A DNA stretch of 55,691 nucleotides from JAAYGD01 sp964428195 (GTDB lineage Bacteria > Bacillota_I > Bacilli_A > RF39 > UBA660). How positions within the stretch are numbered: the stretch's first letter is position 1; every line of letters starts with the position of its first letter. The notes below the pieces were generated by a model. The model did not search any database and had not been told where the DNA came from. It was given only the letters and a program-made list of their open reading frames with translations. Of the stretch, positions 8,221 through 17,901 are shown one piece after another. The stretch spans positions 1 to 55,691 of the forward strand of contig CAYRXC010000003.1 in the NCBI GenBank assembly GCA_964428195.1, in the 5' to 3' direction. The translations under genes and the position numbers were made by a program.

Positions 8221-9505
8221 AAAATAAACTGTCGACTTCTTTTATATCGTTCTTTACTATTTCAACATCTTGGAGTGCCTTGTCAAGATTGTATTTATAT
8301 TCATCCATTCTTCCTTCTATATCATCATCTAATTCTATTAATTTTACAACCTCTTCCATAGTAGTAATTCCTTCTTCTACTTTAATCAAACCATCTTGAA
8401 GTAAAGTAGTAACATTTGAAGTATATACTAATTTTCTTAAATCTTCTTTTCTTACATTACTAGCAATTGCATCTCTAATTTCTTGATTTATTACTAGAAC
8501 TTCATGTATTGCAACACGTCCTCTATATCCTTTAATACAATCTGGACAACCAACCGGAATATGAATTTCTTCAACATCTTTATTCAAAACTTTTTTTATC
8601 AATGTTTTTTCATACTCATTAGCGATTCTTTTTGTTTTACATTTATCACATAGTCTTCTAGCTAATTTTTGAGATACTACACCTTTAAGAGCACTCGCTA
8701 ACAAATATCTTTCAACTTCCATATCTAATAGACGTTCAATTGTATTCAAAGAATTATTAGTATGTAGAGTAGATAATACTAAGTGTCCAGTAATTGATGC
8801 TCTTACTGCGATTCTTGCTGTTTCATTATCTCTTATTTCTCCTACCATTATTACATTTGGATCTTGACGCAATATTGAACGTAGTACATTAGCAAAGTTT
8901 AATCCTATATCACTGTTGACTTGAATTTGATTAATTCCTTCTATATCCATTTCTATTGGATCTTCAACAGTTACAATATTTCTATCTGCAGTATTCAATT
9001 TTTGTAAAATAGAGTAAACTGTTGTTGATTTTCCTGTTCCAGTAGCACCAGTAACTAGAATAATTCCATTTGGTACTTTAATAAGTTCATCAATTTTTTT
9101 GAAATTTGAGATACTAAAACCTAAATTATCTAATCCCTTTAAGCTCATAGAGTAGTCTAAGATACGAATTACAATTTTCTCGCCATTACTAGTAGGTACA
9201 CAAGAAACACGTAGATCTAAGTCAAAGTCTTTTAGCTTTGATTTTATTGCACCATCTTGTGGCAAACGAACTTCAGTAATATTCATTCCTGAAATTATTT
9301 TTATACGAGTAATTAAGTTTCTTTTTAATGTGTTAGGTATAATAGCATAATCCTGTAATTGACCATCGATTCTTATTCTAGCTTTCATATGATCAAACAA
9401 AGGATCGAAATGAATGTCACTTGCTTTTTTTTGTGTGGCATCCAAAATTATTTCATTTACAATTTCAACAATTGGAAGTTTTTCAAAATCAAAATCTCTT
9501 AGCAT
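8219..9505 (-). CDS. pilB: Type IV pilus/type II secretion assembly ATPase (PilB/GspE family)
   Basis: The 428-residue ATPase powers pilin polymerisation. Walker A is GATGTGKS (153-160). The Asp-box and His-box region follows (RQDPNVIMVGEIRDNETA, then GHLVLSTLHTN), and a zinc-binding tetracysteine is formed by CDKC and CPDC. The N-terminal MshEN-type domain of long PilB proteins is missing, so it resembles the short GspE/ComGA class. The C-terminal 60 residues are an acidic extension. It is divergent from three pilin-like genes that it probably serves. Partner genes for the platform protein, prepilin peptidase and main pilin are not in the window. Confidence 0.9.
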   Translation of the reverse strand: MLRDFDFEKLPIVEIVNEIILDATQKKASDIHFDPLFDHMKARIRIDGQLQDYAIIPNTLKRNLITRIKIISGMNITEVRLPQDGAIKSKLKDFDLDLRVSCVPTSNGEKIVIRILDYSMSLKGLDNLGFSISNFKKIDELIKVPNGIILVTGATGTGKSTTVYSILQKLNTADRNIVTVEDPIEMDIEGINQIQVNSDIGLNFANVLRSILRQDPNVIMVGEIRDNETARIAVRASITGHLVLSTLHTNNSLNTIERLLDMEVERYLLASALKGVVSQKLARRLCDKCKTKRIANEYEKTLIKKVLNKDVEEIHIPVGCPDCIKGYRGRVAIHEVLVINQEIRDAIASNVRKEDLRKLVYTSNVTTLLQDGLIKVEEGITTMEEVVKLIELDDDIEGRMDEYKYNLDKALQDVEIVKNDIKEVDSLF

Positions 9506-9614
9506 CTTTCCCCTTTATATTACTCTTTTAAGTATTAAGTGTTTTTTTATGGTAAATATTATAAAAGTATTATATAATAGATTTTAGATAATAGCAAGAA
9601 AAGTGGTGAATAAA

Positions 9615-11561
9615 ATGAAATTAATTTCAAATAAAAAGGGTTTCTTTGTTATCGAAACTATTGTAGTTATTGCAATAGTTGCAATTGTGGTTACTTATGT
9701 TTTTTCAAATTTTTCAAATTCTTATAGTAGATTTATTGCAAGTGAGTCATATGATAATATAAATACTACAAATGTAACATTATATATAAAGGAGTATTTA
9801 GAGAACTTAGAAATTGATTATTCTTTAGCACTAGGTACTAATAGTTATTTGGAAATTTCAAGTATTACAAAAGTACCCACTGAATATTATATTAAATTAA
9901 AAGAGCATTTAAATATTAAAAGAGCATATTTGTTTGATTTAGAGTTGTTCTTTTCTGATCCTTATAATCTTTCATATTTCGATACTAAATTTCAAAATTA
10001 TTTAAAGACTCTTGCAAAAGTAGAAAGCAAATATGTTTTTGTTGTTGAATTAGACAATTTAAATTATGCATATATTTCTATTTATAATTATAGTTTAGAA
10101 TTAGTTGGAGATGAAGAAAGAGAATATGTAACATATATAAAAATTAATGAAGAATATGTTGAACCTGGATATGATGCCTCTGATAAAGAAGGGAATAGAT
10201 TAGATGTACTTATAAGTGGAACTGTCGATACTAGCACATCTGGAGTTTATTATTTGACATATACTTTACAAGATTTAATAATAAAAAGAAAAGTTGTTGT
10301 TTATGATAGCGTTTTTGATTATGACTATACTGGTGATTATCAGGTTTTTAGAGCACCTTTGTCTGGAAAATATTTATTCGAATTATGGGGTGCAAGCGGA
10401 GCAGGAGCAGATTCTGGTAGAGGAGGATATACTTCCGGTGAAGTATACTTGCTAGAAGGCCAAACATTTTATATTTATGTTGGTGGAAATGGTGGAACAG
10501 CAAATGGCTACAATGGTGGAGGGGCTGGTTATAGCGCAAATTCTTTTGGAGGAGGAGCTACCGATATAAGATTAATGTCTGGATTATATAACAATGCTTT
10601 GGGATTAAAAAATAGAATAATGGTTGCTGGAGCTGGTGGAGGTAATCAAACAGCTGCGGTTACTGAGGGAGATGCTGGTGGAACAGTAGGATTTACTGGG
10701 GTAGATCCTAACTATCCAGCTTATACATCAACTGGAGGTACTCAAACAGGTGGAGGGATTGTAACAAACTTTTCTTCTGCTTTCCCTGAAGGTACTAATG
10801 GAGGATTTGGATTTGGTGGCATTGGTGGAGGAGCATCTAATGGGGGATCTTTTGGAGGAGGCTCTGGATATTATGGTGGAGCTGGAGGAAGTAGACTGAG
10901 CAATGGAAGATGGGCAGGTGGAGGAGGATCTTCATTTGTTTCTGGAAGTTCAGGTGTAAATGCTATATGGATAGATGGAACTCATAGTGGAGAAGTATAT
11001 CATTTTTCTGGATTCGTTTTCGATAATGCGGTTATTGTTTCAGGTCAAGATACTTTCTTAAGTCCTGCTGGGGCAAATGAAACAGGTCATTCTGGAAATG
11101 GCTATGCAAGAATTTCTTTACTAAAACCAAATGAAAACAATACTTTGAGTAAAGTAAGATATATATATAATGAGGTAAGAGGAAATTCTGATGATAATTC
11201 TGCTCATTGGGTTGAATTACAAGCATATGATTCTAATGGTAATAATGTTTCGTTTGGAAGAACTACTATTTCAAAATCATATGAATTAGCACCAGTGAAT
11301 TTGTCTTTATTGACCAATGGTAACACAAATACTTCAGAATATATTGAAGGTGGTGAAGGTGTTTCATTTATAATGTTGGATTTGGGTCAAGAATATGATT
11401 TAACGATGATTAAATTGTGGCACAAATATGAAAACAATAGGACATATATAGATAATGTAATAAGAGTTGCGGGAAATGATGAAAATTATAGAACTATACT
11501 AGATTATGATTATAAGGAATCATCATATGGAAAAATAATAAGACCAAAAAGTATAGATTAG
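9615..11561 (+). CDS. Pilin-like adhesin: prepilin N-terminus, Ig-like, glycine-rich and discoidin-like domains
   Basis: The 648-residue protein starts at ATG 9615; an in-frame GTG at 9603 sits in the ribosome site. Its N-terminus has a type III prepilin signal, KKG cleaved before FFVIE, with the conserved Glu at +5 and a hydrophobic helix. Next comes a DUF5011-like Ig repeat (around VEPGYDASDKEGN), then a long Gly-rich region with repeated GGG motifs (about 250-450), and a C-terminal discoidin/F5-8C-like domain (from VRYIYNEVRG, with LDLGQEYDL). It is probably a large tip or minor pilin that mediates binding to host or food glycans. A TATAAT lies at 9573-9578. The next gene starts eight bases after its stop. 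Confidence 0.75.
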   Translation: MKLISNKKGFFVIETIVVIAIVAIVVTYVFSNFSNSYSRFIASESYDNINTTNVTLYIKEYLENLEIDYSLALGTNSYLEISSITKVPTEYYIKLKEHLNIKRAYLFDLELFFSDPYNLSYFDTKFQNYLKTLAKVESKYVFVVELDNLNYAYISIYNYSLELVGDEEREYVTYIKINEEYVEPGYDASDKEGNRLDVLISGTVDTSTSGVYYLTYTLQDLIIKRKVVVYDSVFDYDYTGDYQVFRAPLSGKYLFELWGASGAGADSGRGGYTSGEVYLLEGQTFYIYVGGNGGTANGYNGGGAGYSANSFGGGATDIRLMSGLYNNALGLKNRIMVAGAGGGNQTAAVTEGDAGGTVGFTGVDPNYPAYTSTGGTQTGGGIVTNFSSAFPEGTNGGFGFGGIGGGASNGGSFGGGSGYYGGAGGSRLSNGRWAGGGGSSFVSGSSGVNAIWIDGTHSGEVYHFSGFVFDNAVIVSGQDTFLSPAGANETGHSGNGYARISLLKPNENNTLSKVRYIYNEVRGNSDDNSAHWVELQAYDSNGNNVSFGRTTISKSYELAPVNLSLLTNGNTNTSEYIEGGEGVSFIMLDLGQEYDLTMIKLWHKYENNRTYIDNVIRVAGNDENYRTILDYDYKESSYGKIIRPKSID

Positions 11562-11568
11562 GTGGTAT

Positions 11569-12087
11569 ATGAAAAAAATAAATAACAAAGGGTTTTCTTT
11601 AGTTGAACTATTAGTTGCTTTTACTACTATTACTGTTTTATCTTTTGCAATATTTAGAACTGTAATCAGTATTGAAAAAAGACAACAAACAAATATAGCG
11701 TATAATGATTATGTTGTTTTTCAAAGCACAATAAACAACATTATTCAAAAAGATTTTTTAAATAGAGTAATAGAAGCTGTCGAATATTGTGGCAGAAATT
11801 GTTATTTAATTAAGTATACTGATAAAGCAACAATAACTCTTTCAATTAATTCTGATGAAGGTACCTTCACATATGATACAACAAAGATTAAGTTGCCAAA
11901 AACATTTAAATTTTATAGAGATATTGAGCAAAAGGTTGAGACTTTTACTGATGTAGAAGAAGGCAATCACGATTCATTTATGATGTTTAGAATCCCAATA
12001 GAAAGTTCATTGATAAAAGAAAAATCAGACTTAATATTTATTTATCAATATGATAGTAGAATTAATCCAATAAGATCAACAATATAA
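11569..12087 (+). CDS. Minor pilin-like protein with prepilin signal
   Basis: The 172-residue protein begins with a classic type IV prepilin motif: NNKG cleaved before FSLVELLVAF, with Glu at +5 followed by the hydrophobic helix. The rest is a small globular domain with two cysteines close together (YCGRNCY), which could form a disulfide. Its size and its place between two large adhesin-like pilins suggest a minor pilin or initiation subunit like PilW/ComGF, but the exact family is not recognised. The AGGTGG ribosome site overlaps the end of the previous gene, which supports one operon. Confidence 0.8.
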   Translation: MKKINNKGFSLVELLVAFTTITVLSFAIFRTVISIEKRQQTNIAYNDYVVFQSTINNIIQKDFLNRVIEAVEYCGRNCYLIKYTDKATITLSINSDEGTFTYDTTKIKLPKTFKFYRDIEQKVETFTDVEEGNHDSFMMFRIPIESSLIKEKSDLIFIYQYDSRINPIRSTI

Positions 12088-12102
12088 ATAGGAGATGGTT
12101 AG

Positions 12103-13635
12103 ATGAATAATAAAGGAGTAATATTTTCTGGGTTTATGTATGTTTTACTAGTGTTTTTTTTGCTTTCACTTACAACTTTATTGATGGTATTAAATAATTC
12201 AAAAAAGGTAAGCAATAAATCGAGAGACGGTGCAGATAATTTGATAGATTCAGAATCCTCTGAATTTACTTTTGACTTTAAAGATATTTATAAAGTCTGT
12301 TTAAATAATGGAGACACAATAGAAGGGGTGACAGAATATGATGTTACTGCAGTAAATTCAAATGGAGATAATGTCCCCGTTTCTGTTAGCTCTGATTTCG
12401 CTTTGAATTTACCTGGGACATATACTTATACTTATACTGCAAAGGATAAAGGAAAAGAAAAGAGTGTAGAAAGAAAAGTGTATGTATTAAAGAATAATTA
12501 CGAATATACAGGTAATTATGTGGAAATTAATCCTATGTGTGATGGTTATTATAGTATAGAATTATGGGGAGCTGATCATTCTAGAGGACAAGGAGGATAT
12601 GCAAAAGGAACAATTAATCTATCTACAAAAGACAAATTATATCTTTATGTCGGTCAAAATTCAGCTGTTGCTAATACTACTGCATTTAATGGTGGAACTG
12701 GAACTTCTGGAGGATATCCAGGTGGAGGAGCAACTGATATAAGACTTTTGGCAGGAAATTGGAACAATTTAGAATCTTTAAAATCAAGAATACTTGTTGC
12801 GGGAGGTGCTGGTGCAGGAAATATTGAATTCTCTCATGGTGGAGGTTTAGTTGGACAAAAAAGTGGAGTAGCTACAGCAGGTAGACAAACTACTCCTGGA
12901 ACTACTCAAGGAAGTTACCCAACAGCTTCATTTGGATATGGAGGCGGTGGCTGCGGAGGCGGTGGTGGCTACTATGGTGGAGGAGGTGCAACATGTGCTT
13001 CTGGAGGAGCAGGAGGATCAGGTTTCATATCAGGTGGAACAGGTTCAAATGCAATAACCAATGATACGATTATAACTCACACTAACAATACTCTTCATTT
13101 TTCTGGCAAATATTTCCTTGATACTACAAGTAAAACAGATACGATTAAACCGACAACCACTTCGGGATCAGCAACTATTACTTTTTTAGGTAAAGAATTT
13201 CCAAAAACTAATACAAATCTAAACAATGTAAGATATATAAAGGATTGTATTAATGGAAGCAATCTAAGTGCAACCACAAATGAGTGGATTGAAATACAAG
13301 CTATAAAAGATGGTATTAATATTGCACATGGCAAAAATCCTATAGGAACTTCTGCTGAAAACCCCGCAAGACCTTACTCTCTAATTACAGACGGAATTGT
13401 AGACGATATAAATTCTTATGGCTCATCTAATTTAGGCGGAATGCAATGCATAACAATTGATTTAGGAAAAACATATGACTTGGACGAAATAGGAGTATGG
13501 CATCTATATGATCCGATAAGGACTTATGTTGATACTTTTACAGCAGTATCAATAGATAATAATACATGGACAACAATACTAAGTAATTTGGGTGGAGAAA
13601 CTCCAAATGGAAGCAGAATAAGTGCTTGGGATTGA
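12103..13635 (+). CDS. Pilin-like adhesin paralogue with glycine-rich and discoidin-like domains, non-canonical signal
   Basis: The 510-residue protein has the same layout as the 648-residue gene two places upstream: an N-terminal hydrophobic helix, a DUF5011-like segment (about 65-130), a Gly-rich region (about 140-320) and a discoidin-like C-terminus (VRYIKDCING to the end, with IDLGKTYDL). The N-terminus MNNKG-VIFSG resembles a prepilin cleavage site but lacks the +5 Glu, so it may be a PilX/PilK-like tip subunit or simply membrane-anchored. The two large proteins are paralogues judged by domain order. The stop codon overlaps the promoter of the following T-box operon. Confidence 0.72.
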   Translation: MNNKGVIFSGFMYVLLVFFLLSLTTLLMVLNNSKKVSNKSRDGADNLIDSESSEFTFDFKDIYKVCLNNGDTIEGVTEYDVTAVNSNGDNVPVSVSSDFALNLPGTYTYTYTAKDKGKEKSVERKVYVLKNNYEYTGNYVEINPMCDGYYSIELWGADHSRGQGGYAKGTINLSTKDKLYLYVGQNSAVANTTAFNGGTGTSGGYPGGGATDIRLLAGNWNNLESLKSRILVAGGAGAGNIEFSHGGGLVGQKSGVATAGRQTTPGTTQGSYPTASFGYGGGGCGGGGGYYGGGGATCASGGAGGSGFISGGTGSNAITNDTIITHTNNTLHFSGKYFLDTTSKTDTIKPTTTSGSATITFLGKEFPKTNTNLNNVRYIKDCINGSNLSATTNEWIEIQAIKDGINIAHGKNPIGTSAENPARPYSLITDGIVDDINSYGSSNLGGMQCITIDLGKTYDLDEIGVWHLYDPIRTYVDTFTAVSIDNNTWTTILSNLGGETPNGSRISAWD

Positions 13636-13664
13636 TTGACTTAATTAAAAATAAATAGTATACT
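13636..13664 (+). promoter_or_regulatory. Promoter of the valS operon
   Basis: TTGACT (13636-13641) and TATACT (13659-13664) have a 17-base spacer and lie directly before the T-box leader. Confidence 0.8.
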
Positions 13665-13670
13665 TTTATT

Positions 13671-13862
13671 GTATGCGTTGATTAAGAGGAGTAATATATT
13701 TTGGATTTAGAGATTTAGTGGTTGGTGAAAACTAAACAAAAAAAATATATGAATGTTGCTTATGAGCATAATCGGTAATCTACGTTAAAGATTTAAGAAC
13801 ATAGTAATCTATGTAAGGTGGTACCACGCAAAGCGTCCTTAAGTTATAAGGATGCTTTTTTC
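13671..13862 (+). promoter_or_regulatory. T-box leader, tRNA-Val type, controlling HD-valS-HD
   Basis: Stem I elements are visible: an AGTAA box near 13690 and GTGGTTGGTGAAAAC near 13720-13735. GTT at 13755-13757, followed by a purine, is the best specifier candidate (Val). The antiterminator pairs AAGG and ACGC (13815-13829) with GCGT and CCTT (13833-13840) around TGGTACC. Its TGGT would pair with an ACCA tRNA end, matching the A73 discriminator of tRNA-Val. The competing terminator is 13832-13840 with 13848-13856 followed by Ts. Low charging of tRNA-Val should allow readthrough. Confidence 0.92.
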
Positions 13863-13873
13863 TTGGAGGGAAG

Positions 13874-14644
13874 ATGAAAAAAGAACTAAGTGAATTTAAA
13901 AAATTTGTAAGTAATTATAATTTAAAAGACGCTTCTATAAGATTTAAATATGATCATTCTATTAGGGTAATGAGAATAGCTAATTCTATAGCAAAAAAAT
14001 TAAAATTAGACAATAAAGAAGTATATATGATAACTTTAGCAGGCTTACTACATGATATAGGTAGATTTGATCAAATAAAAGAATATAATACATTCAATGA
14101 TTTAAAAAGCTTTGATCATGGGGATTATGCTTATGATTTAATAGTTAGAAATAAGATATTAAGAAACTATGTTGAAGAGGACGCTTATGATAGTGCTATT
14201 TTGGAAGCAATAAAAAATCATAATAAATTTAAAATAGGTGAGTGTAATGAAAAAGAATTATTTTTTTCAAAAATAATTAGAGATGCCGACAAAATAGACA
14301 TATTATTAAATGGAGGCGCTAAAAAATTCAGTGAATATGAAACAAATGATTTAACAATTACAGATTCAGTATATAATAATATTATGAATGAAGAACCTGT
14401 TGACTATATTAATACAAAAAATAAATTAGATAGATTGCTTCTTGGTATAGCAATGATATATGATTTTAATTTTAAGTGTAGCTTTGATTTTGTAAAAGGA
14501 AAAGGTGTTGTGGAGAGTATAATTTCATTTATTAAATCAAAGAATACTAACAAAGAAACATTAGAGAAGCTAATATTAGTAGAGCAAAAGATTAATAATT
14601 ATATAAGGAGGATGGCTGAGAATGGAAAAGAAATACAATCATAA
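13874..14644 (+). CDS. HD-domain phosphohydrolase
   Basis: The 256-residue protein has a complete HD metal-site pattern: His28 (HSIRVMRIA), His60-Asp61 (LLHDIGRF), later His residues in FDHGDYAYD and KNHNKF, and an Asp in RDADKID. Such enzymes hydrolyse nucleotides or other phosphate esters. The substrate cannot be told here. It lies directly behind the T-box and overlaps valS by 23 bases, so it is made together with ValRS. A second HD protein follows valS. The domain call is secure and the biological role is open. Confidence 0.85.
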   Translation: MKKELSEFKKFVSNYNLKDASIRFKYDHSIRVMRIANSIAKKLKLDNKEVYMITLAGLLHDIGRFDQIKEYNTFNDLKSFDHGDYAYDLIVRNKILRNYVEEDAYDSAILEAIKNHNKFKIGECNEKELFFSKIIRDADKIDILLNGGAKKFSEYETNDLTITDSVYNNIMNEEPVDYINTKNKLDRLLLGIAMIYDFNFKCSFDFVKGKGVVESIISFIKSKNTNKETLEKLILVEQKINNYIRRMAENGKEIQS

Positions 14645-17102
14645 ATTTGTAGAGGAAAATAAGTATAAGGATTGGGTAAATAATGGTTATTTCTATAGTG
14701 GAAATTTAAATAAACCACCTTTTAGCATTGTTATTCCTCCTCCAAATGTAACAGGAAAATTGCATTTAGGGCATGCATGGGATACCTCATTACAAGACAT
14801 AATAGCAAGATATAAAAGATTAAAAGGTTATGATGTATTATGGCTTCCGGGTATGGATCATGCTGGAGTTGCTACTCAAGCTAAAGTAGATGAAAGGTTA
14901 AGGACTAATGGAATAAATCCAAGAAAACTTAATAGAGAAGAATGGTTAGAATATGCTTGGGGATATAAAGATGAATATGCTCAAATAATAAGAAGTCAAT
15001 GGGAAAAGCTTGGCTTGAGTTTAGATTATAATAAAGAAAGATTTACATTAGATGAAGGCATGAGTAAGGCAGTTAATAAAGTATTTATTGATTTATACAA
15101 TAAAGGTTATATATATAAAGGAATAAAACCAATTAATTGGGATCCTGTTGCAAAAACAGCACTTTCTAACATAGAAGTAATATATAAAAAAGAAAAAGGA
15201 AAAATGTATTATTTCAAATATATGTTTCCTGATTCAAATGAATATATTGAAGTTGCAACTACTAGACCAGAAACAATGGCTAGTGATAAAGCGGTAGTAG
15301 TAAATCCAAAAGATTCCAGGTACTTAAATTATGTAGGAATGAATGTAATATCTCCTCTTAGAAAAGAATTGATTCCAATAATAACAGACGATTATATAGA
15401 TATTGAGTTTGGAACAGGTGCAATGAAATGTAGTGCACATGCCATAGATGATTTTGACATACTTAAAAAGCATAATCTTGAAGTTGTTGAATCTATTGAT
15501 TTTGATGGTAATTTGAACGATTATGCATTAGAGTTTTCAGGACTTAATAGAAAAGATGCTAGAGAAAAAATAGTTGAAAAGTTGGATAAAGAGGGATTAA
15601 TTACTAAAACTGAAGAATATAATCATGAAGTAGGATATTCAGAAAGAACTGATGCTGTAGTTGAAATAATGATTATGCCTCAGTGGTTTGTAAAGATGGA
15701 TAAATTAGCAAATAATTTATTATCTATTCAAAAGGATAAGGAAAGAAAATCAAAATTTATTACTCCTAGGTTTGAGAAGATTCTTGTAAACTGGATGGCT
15801 TCTATACAAGATTGGTGCATATCAAGACAAGTATGGTGGGGTCATAGGATTCCTGCATGGTATAAGGAAGATCAAATCAAAGTATGCAACGAATCACCTG
15901 GAGAAGATTGGACTCAAGATAATGATGTATTAGATACATGGTTTTCTTCTGCTCTTTGGCCATTTGCAACTTTAGGGTTTCCCGAAGAAACAGACGATTT
16001 AAAAAGATATTTCCCACTAGATATAATGGTAACGGGATATGATATTATTTTCTTTTGGGTTTCAAGAATGATGTTTCAATCGATTGAATTTATGAACAAA
16101 GCGCCATTTAAAGAAGTGTTGATTCACGGACTAGTAAGAGATAAAAACGGCAAAAAGATGTCAAAATCATTAGGAAATGGAATAGATCCTATGGAAGTAA
16201 TTGAAGAATATGGAGCTGATTCATTAAGATATTTTTTAACTACTAATACTGCCCAAGGAATGGACTTAAGATATGATGAGGATAAAGTTAAATCTTCTTG
16301 GAATTTTATTAATAAAGTATGGAATGCATCTAGATTTGTGGAAATGAATTTAGATAAGGAAAAAGATCTGGGTTTAATTGATAAATGGATATTAACTAAG
16401 CTTAATATGACAATCAAATCTGTTACTAAAAATATGGAAAAATATGATTTTCAAAATGTGGGTTCGGAATTATATGAATTTATATGGAATGATTTTTGTG
16501 ATTGGTATATAGAATTTTCGAAAATTGAATTAAATTCAAAAACATTAAAACACGTATTATTATCTATATTAAAGATGTTAAATCCATTTATGCCATTTGT
16601 TACTGAAGAAATATACGATAATTTTGAAAATGATTCTATAATGAATCAAGAATATCCTATTTATAATAAAAATGAAATATATGAAGAAGAATATAACAGT
16701 ATTGAATCTTTAAAGGAATTTATTACTAAAGTAAGAAATATTAAAGCAGAGAACAATATTACTAAGAGTTCAAAAATTGATTATATGATTGATAACAATA
16801 AAGTATCTAATTTAATAATTAAAATATTAAAATTAGAAGATTATGAACGATATAATAATCAAGATTTAAATAAGATCTCGATTGTTTCTGATAACAAGGA
16901 TATTACAATTAATTTTTATACAGAGAAAGTAATTATAGACTTTTCAAAAGAAAAAGAAGAATTAAGAAATAATATAGAAAGAAGAAAGAAACTTCTCTCT
17001 AATCAAGGTTATGTAAACAAAGCTCCTAAACAAATAGTTGAAGAAGAAATTAGAAAACTAAAAGAAGAAGAAGAAAAATTAAATAACTTGGAGGGAAGAT
17101 GA
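14622..17102 (+). CDS. valS: Valyl-tRNA synthetase
   Basis: This 826-residue class I synthetase charges tRNA-Val. It shows the HIGH motif (PPPNVTGKLHLGHAWD), the editing domain with TTRPETM, the KMSKS motif (GKKMSKSLGNG), the anticodon-binding domain and a short C-terminal coiled coil rich in Glu and Lys. It is slightly shorter than the roughly 880 residues usual in Bacilli. The ATG at 14622 follows AGGAGG at 14607-14612. Expression is governed by the upstream tRNA-Val T-box, and its last bases overlap the next HD gene (ATGA). Confidence 0.98.
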   Translation: MEKKYNHKFVEENKYKDWVNNGYFYSGNLNKPPFSIVIPPPNVTGKLHLGHAWDTSLQDIIARYKRLKGYDVLWLPGMDHAGVATQAKVDERLRTNGINPRKLNREEWLEYAWGYKDEYAQIIRSQWEKLGLSLDYNKERFTLDEGMSKAVNKVFIDLYNKGYIYKGIKPINWDPVAKTALSNIEVIYKKEKGKMYYFKYMFPDSNEYIEVATTRPETMASDKAVVVNPKDSRYLNYVGMNVISPLRKELIPIITDDYIDIEFGTGAMKCSAHAIDDFDILKKHNLEVVESIDFDGNLNDYALEFSGLNRKDAREKIVEKLDKEGLITKTEEYNHEVGYSERTDAVVEIMIMPQWFVKMDKLANNLLSIQKDKERKSKFITPRFEKILVNWMASIQDWCISRQVWWGHRIPAWYKEDQIKVCNESPGEDWTQDNDVLDTWFSSALWPFATLGFPEETDDLKRYFPLDIMVTGYDIIFFWVSRMMFQSIEFMNKAPFKEVLIHGLVRDKNGKKMSKSLGNGIDPMEVIEEYGADSLRYFLTTNTAQGMDLRYDEDKVKSSWNFINKVWNASRFVEMNLDKEKDLGLIDKWILTKLNMTIKSVTKNMEKYDFQNVGSELYEFIWNDFCDWYIEFSKIELNSKTLKHVLLSILKMLNPFMPFVTEEIYDNFENDSIMNQEYPIYNKNEIYEEEYNSIESLKEFITKVRNIKAENNITKSSKIDYMIDNNKVSNLIIKILKLEDYERYNNQDLNKISIVSDNKDITINFYTEKVIIDFSKEKEELRNNIERRKKLLSNQGYVNKAPKQIVEEEIRKLKEEEEKLNNLEGR

Positions 17103-17881
17103 ATTATTCTCTGGAGACATTACTAAAACATTATGATCCAAAGGAAAACTATGAATTTGACTATAATAAGAAGATAAATGAAAAAATATATAATCCATTA
17201 TTAGATCAAATAGATATTAAAGATATTTTAGATTATTTGGATTCAAATAAATATATTGATGAGTTAATAAAAGAAATAAAAAGTGTAAACAAAGAAATAC
17301 TATACAAAAGTTTTACACACGGATATTTTCACAACGAAAGAGTGATTACTATTGGATTCATAATTGCAAAGTTAAGAAATATTGATTCAAATATGATGAA
17401 AATACTAATGGATGCTTGTAAATATCACGATATAGGAAGAGTAAATGATGCTTGGGATGAGTCTCATGGGGAGGCAAGCGCAGAATTAATAGATAAAGTT
17501 GTTCAAAATGATTCCTTTTATGATAATGATGAGAACTTAAAAGTATTAAAAAGTATTATCGAATATCATTCAAAAAACGACAATTTAATTGATTTAATAT
17601 TGGATAAGTACAATGTAAAAGATAGGGAAAGAACAAAAGAAATCATGAAAATATTAAAAGATGCCGATGGACTTGATAGAGTAAGGTTATCTATGAGAGA
17701 TGATTATTCTGAATTAGATCCAAGTTATTTAAGAACAAAAGAATCGAAGAGTTTAATCAAATTTTCCCATCAATTAAATGAATTGTATTTAAAAAGTTTA
17801 GAAAAAATAATTGGAATAGAACAAATCAAATTATTAAATAATCCTAAACTATATCAAAAATTTTTAACAAATGGTATATAA
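17099..17881 (+). CDS. HD-domain phosphohydrolase (second copy next to valS)
   Basis: The 260-residue protein carries HD motifs HNERV, CKYHDIGRV (His-Asp pair), SHGEAS, EYHSKND and DADGLDRVR. These include every ligand position of the HD superfamily. It is only distantly similar to the HD protein upstream of valS, so it is not a simple duplicate. Its ATG overlaps the valS stop by four bases, which implies translational coupling and T-box control. The substrate is unknown. Start and family are well supported. Confidence 0.85.
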   Translation: MNYSLETLLKHYDPKENYEFDYNKKINEKIYNPLLDQIDIKDILDYLDSNKYIDELIKEIKSVNKEILYKSFTHGYFHNERVITIGFIIAKLRNIDSNMMKILMDACKYHDIGRVNDAWDESHGEASAELIDKVVQNDSFYDNDENLKVLKSIIEYHSKNDNLIDLILDKYNVKDRERTKEIMKILKDADGLDRVRLSMRDDYSELDPSYLRTKESKSLIKFSHQLNELYLKSLEKIIGIEQIKLLNNPKLYQKFLTNGI

Positions 17882-17901
17882 TAAATAAAGGGAGTGATAA
17901 T

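Noticed and set aside
10400..10960. GGTGGA-rich stretches as a DNA repeat array or CRISPR
   Set aside because: They have no regular unit or spacer and are explained by Gly codons of an adhesin domain.
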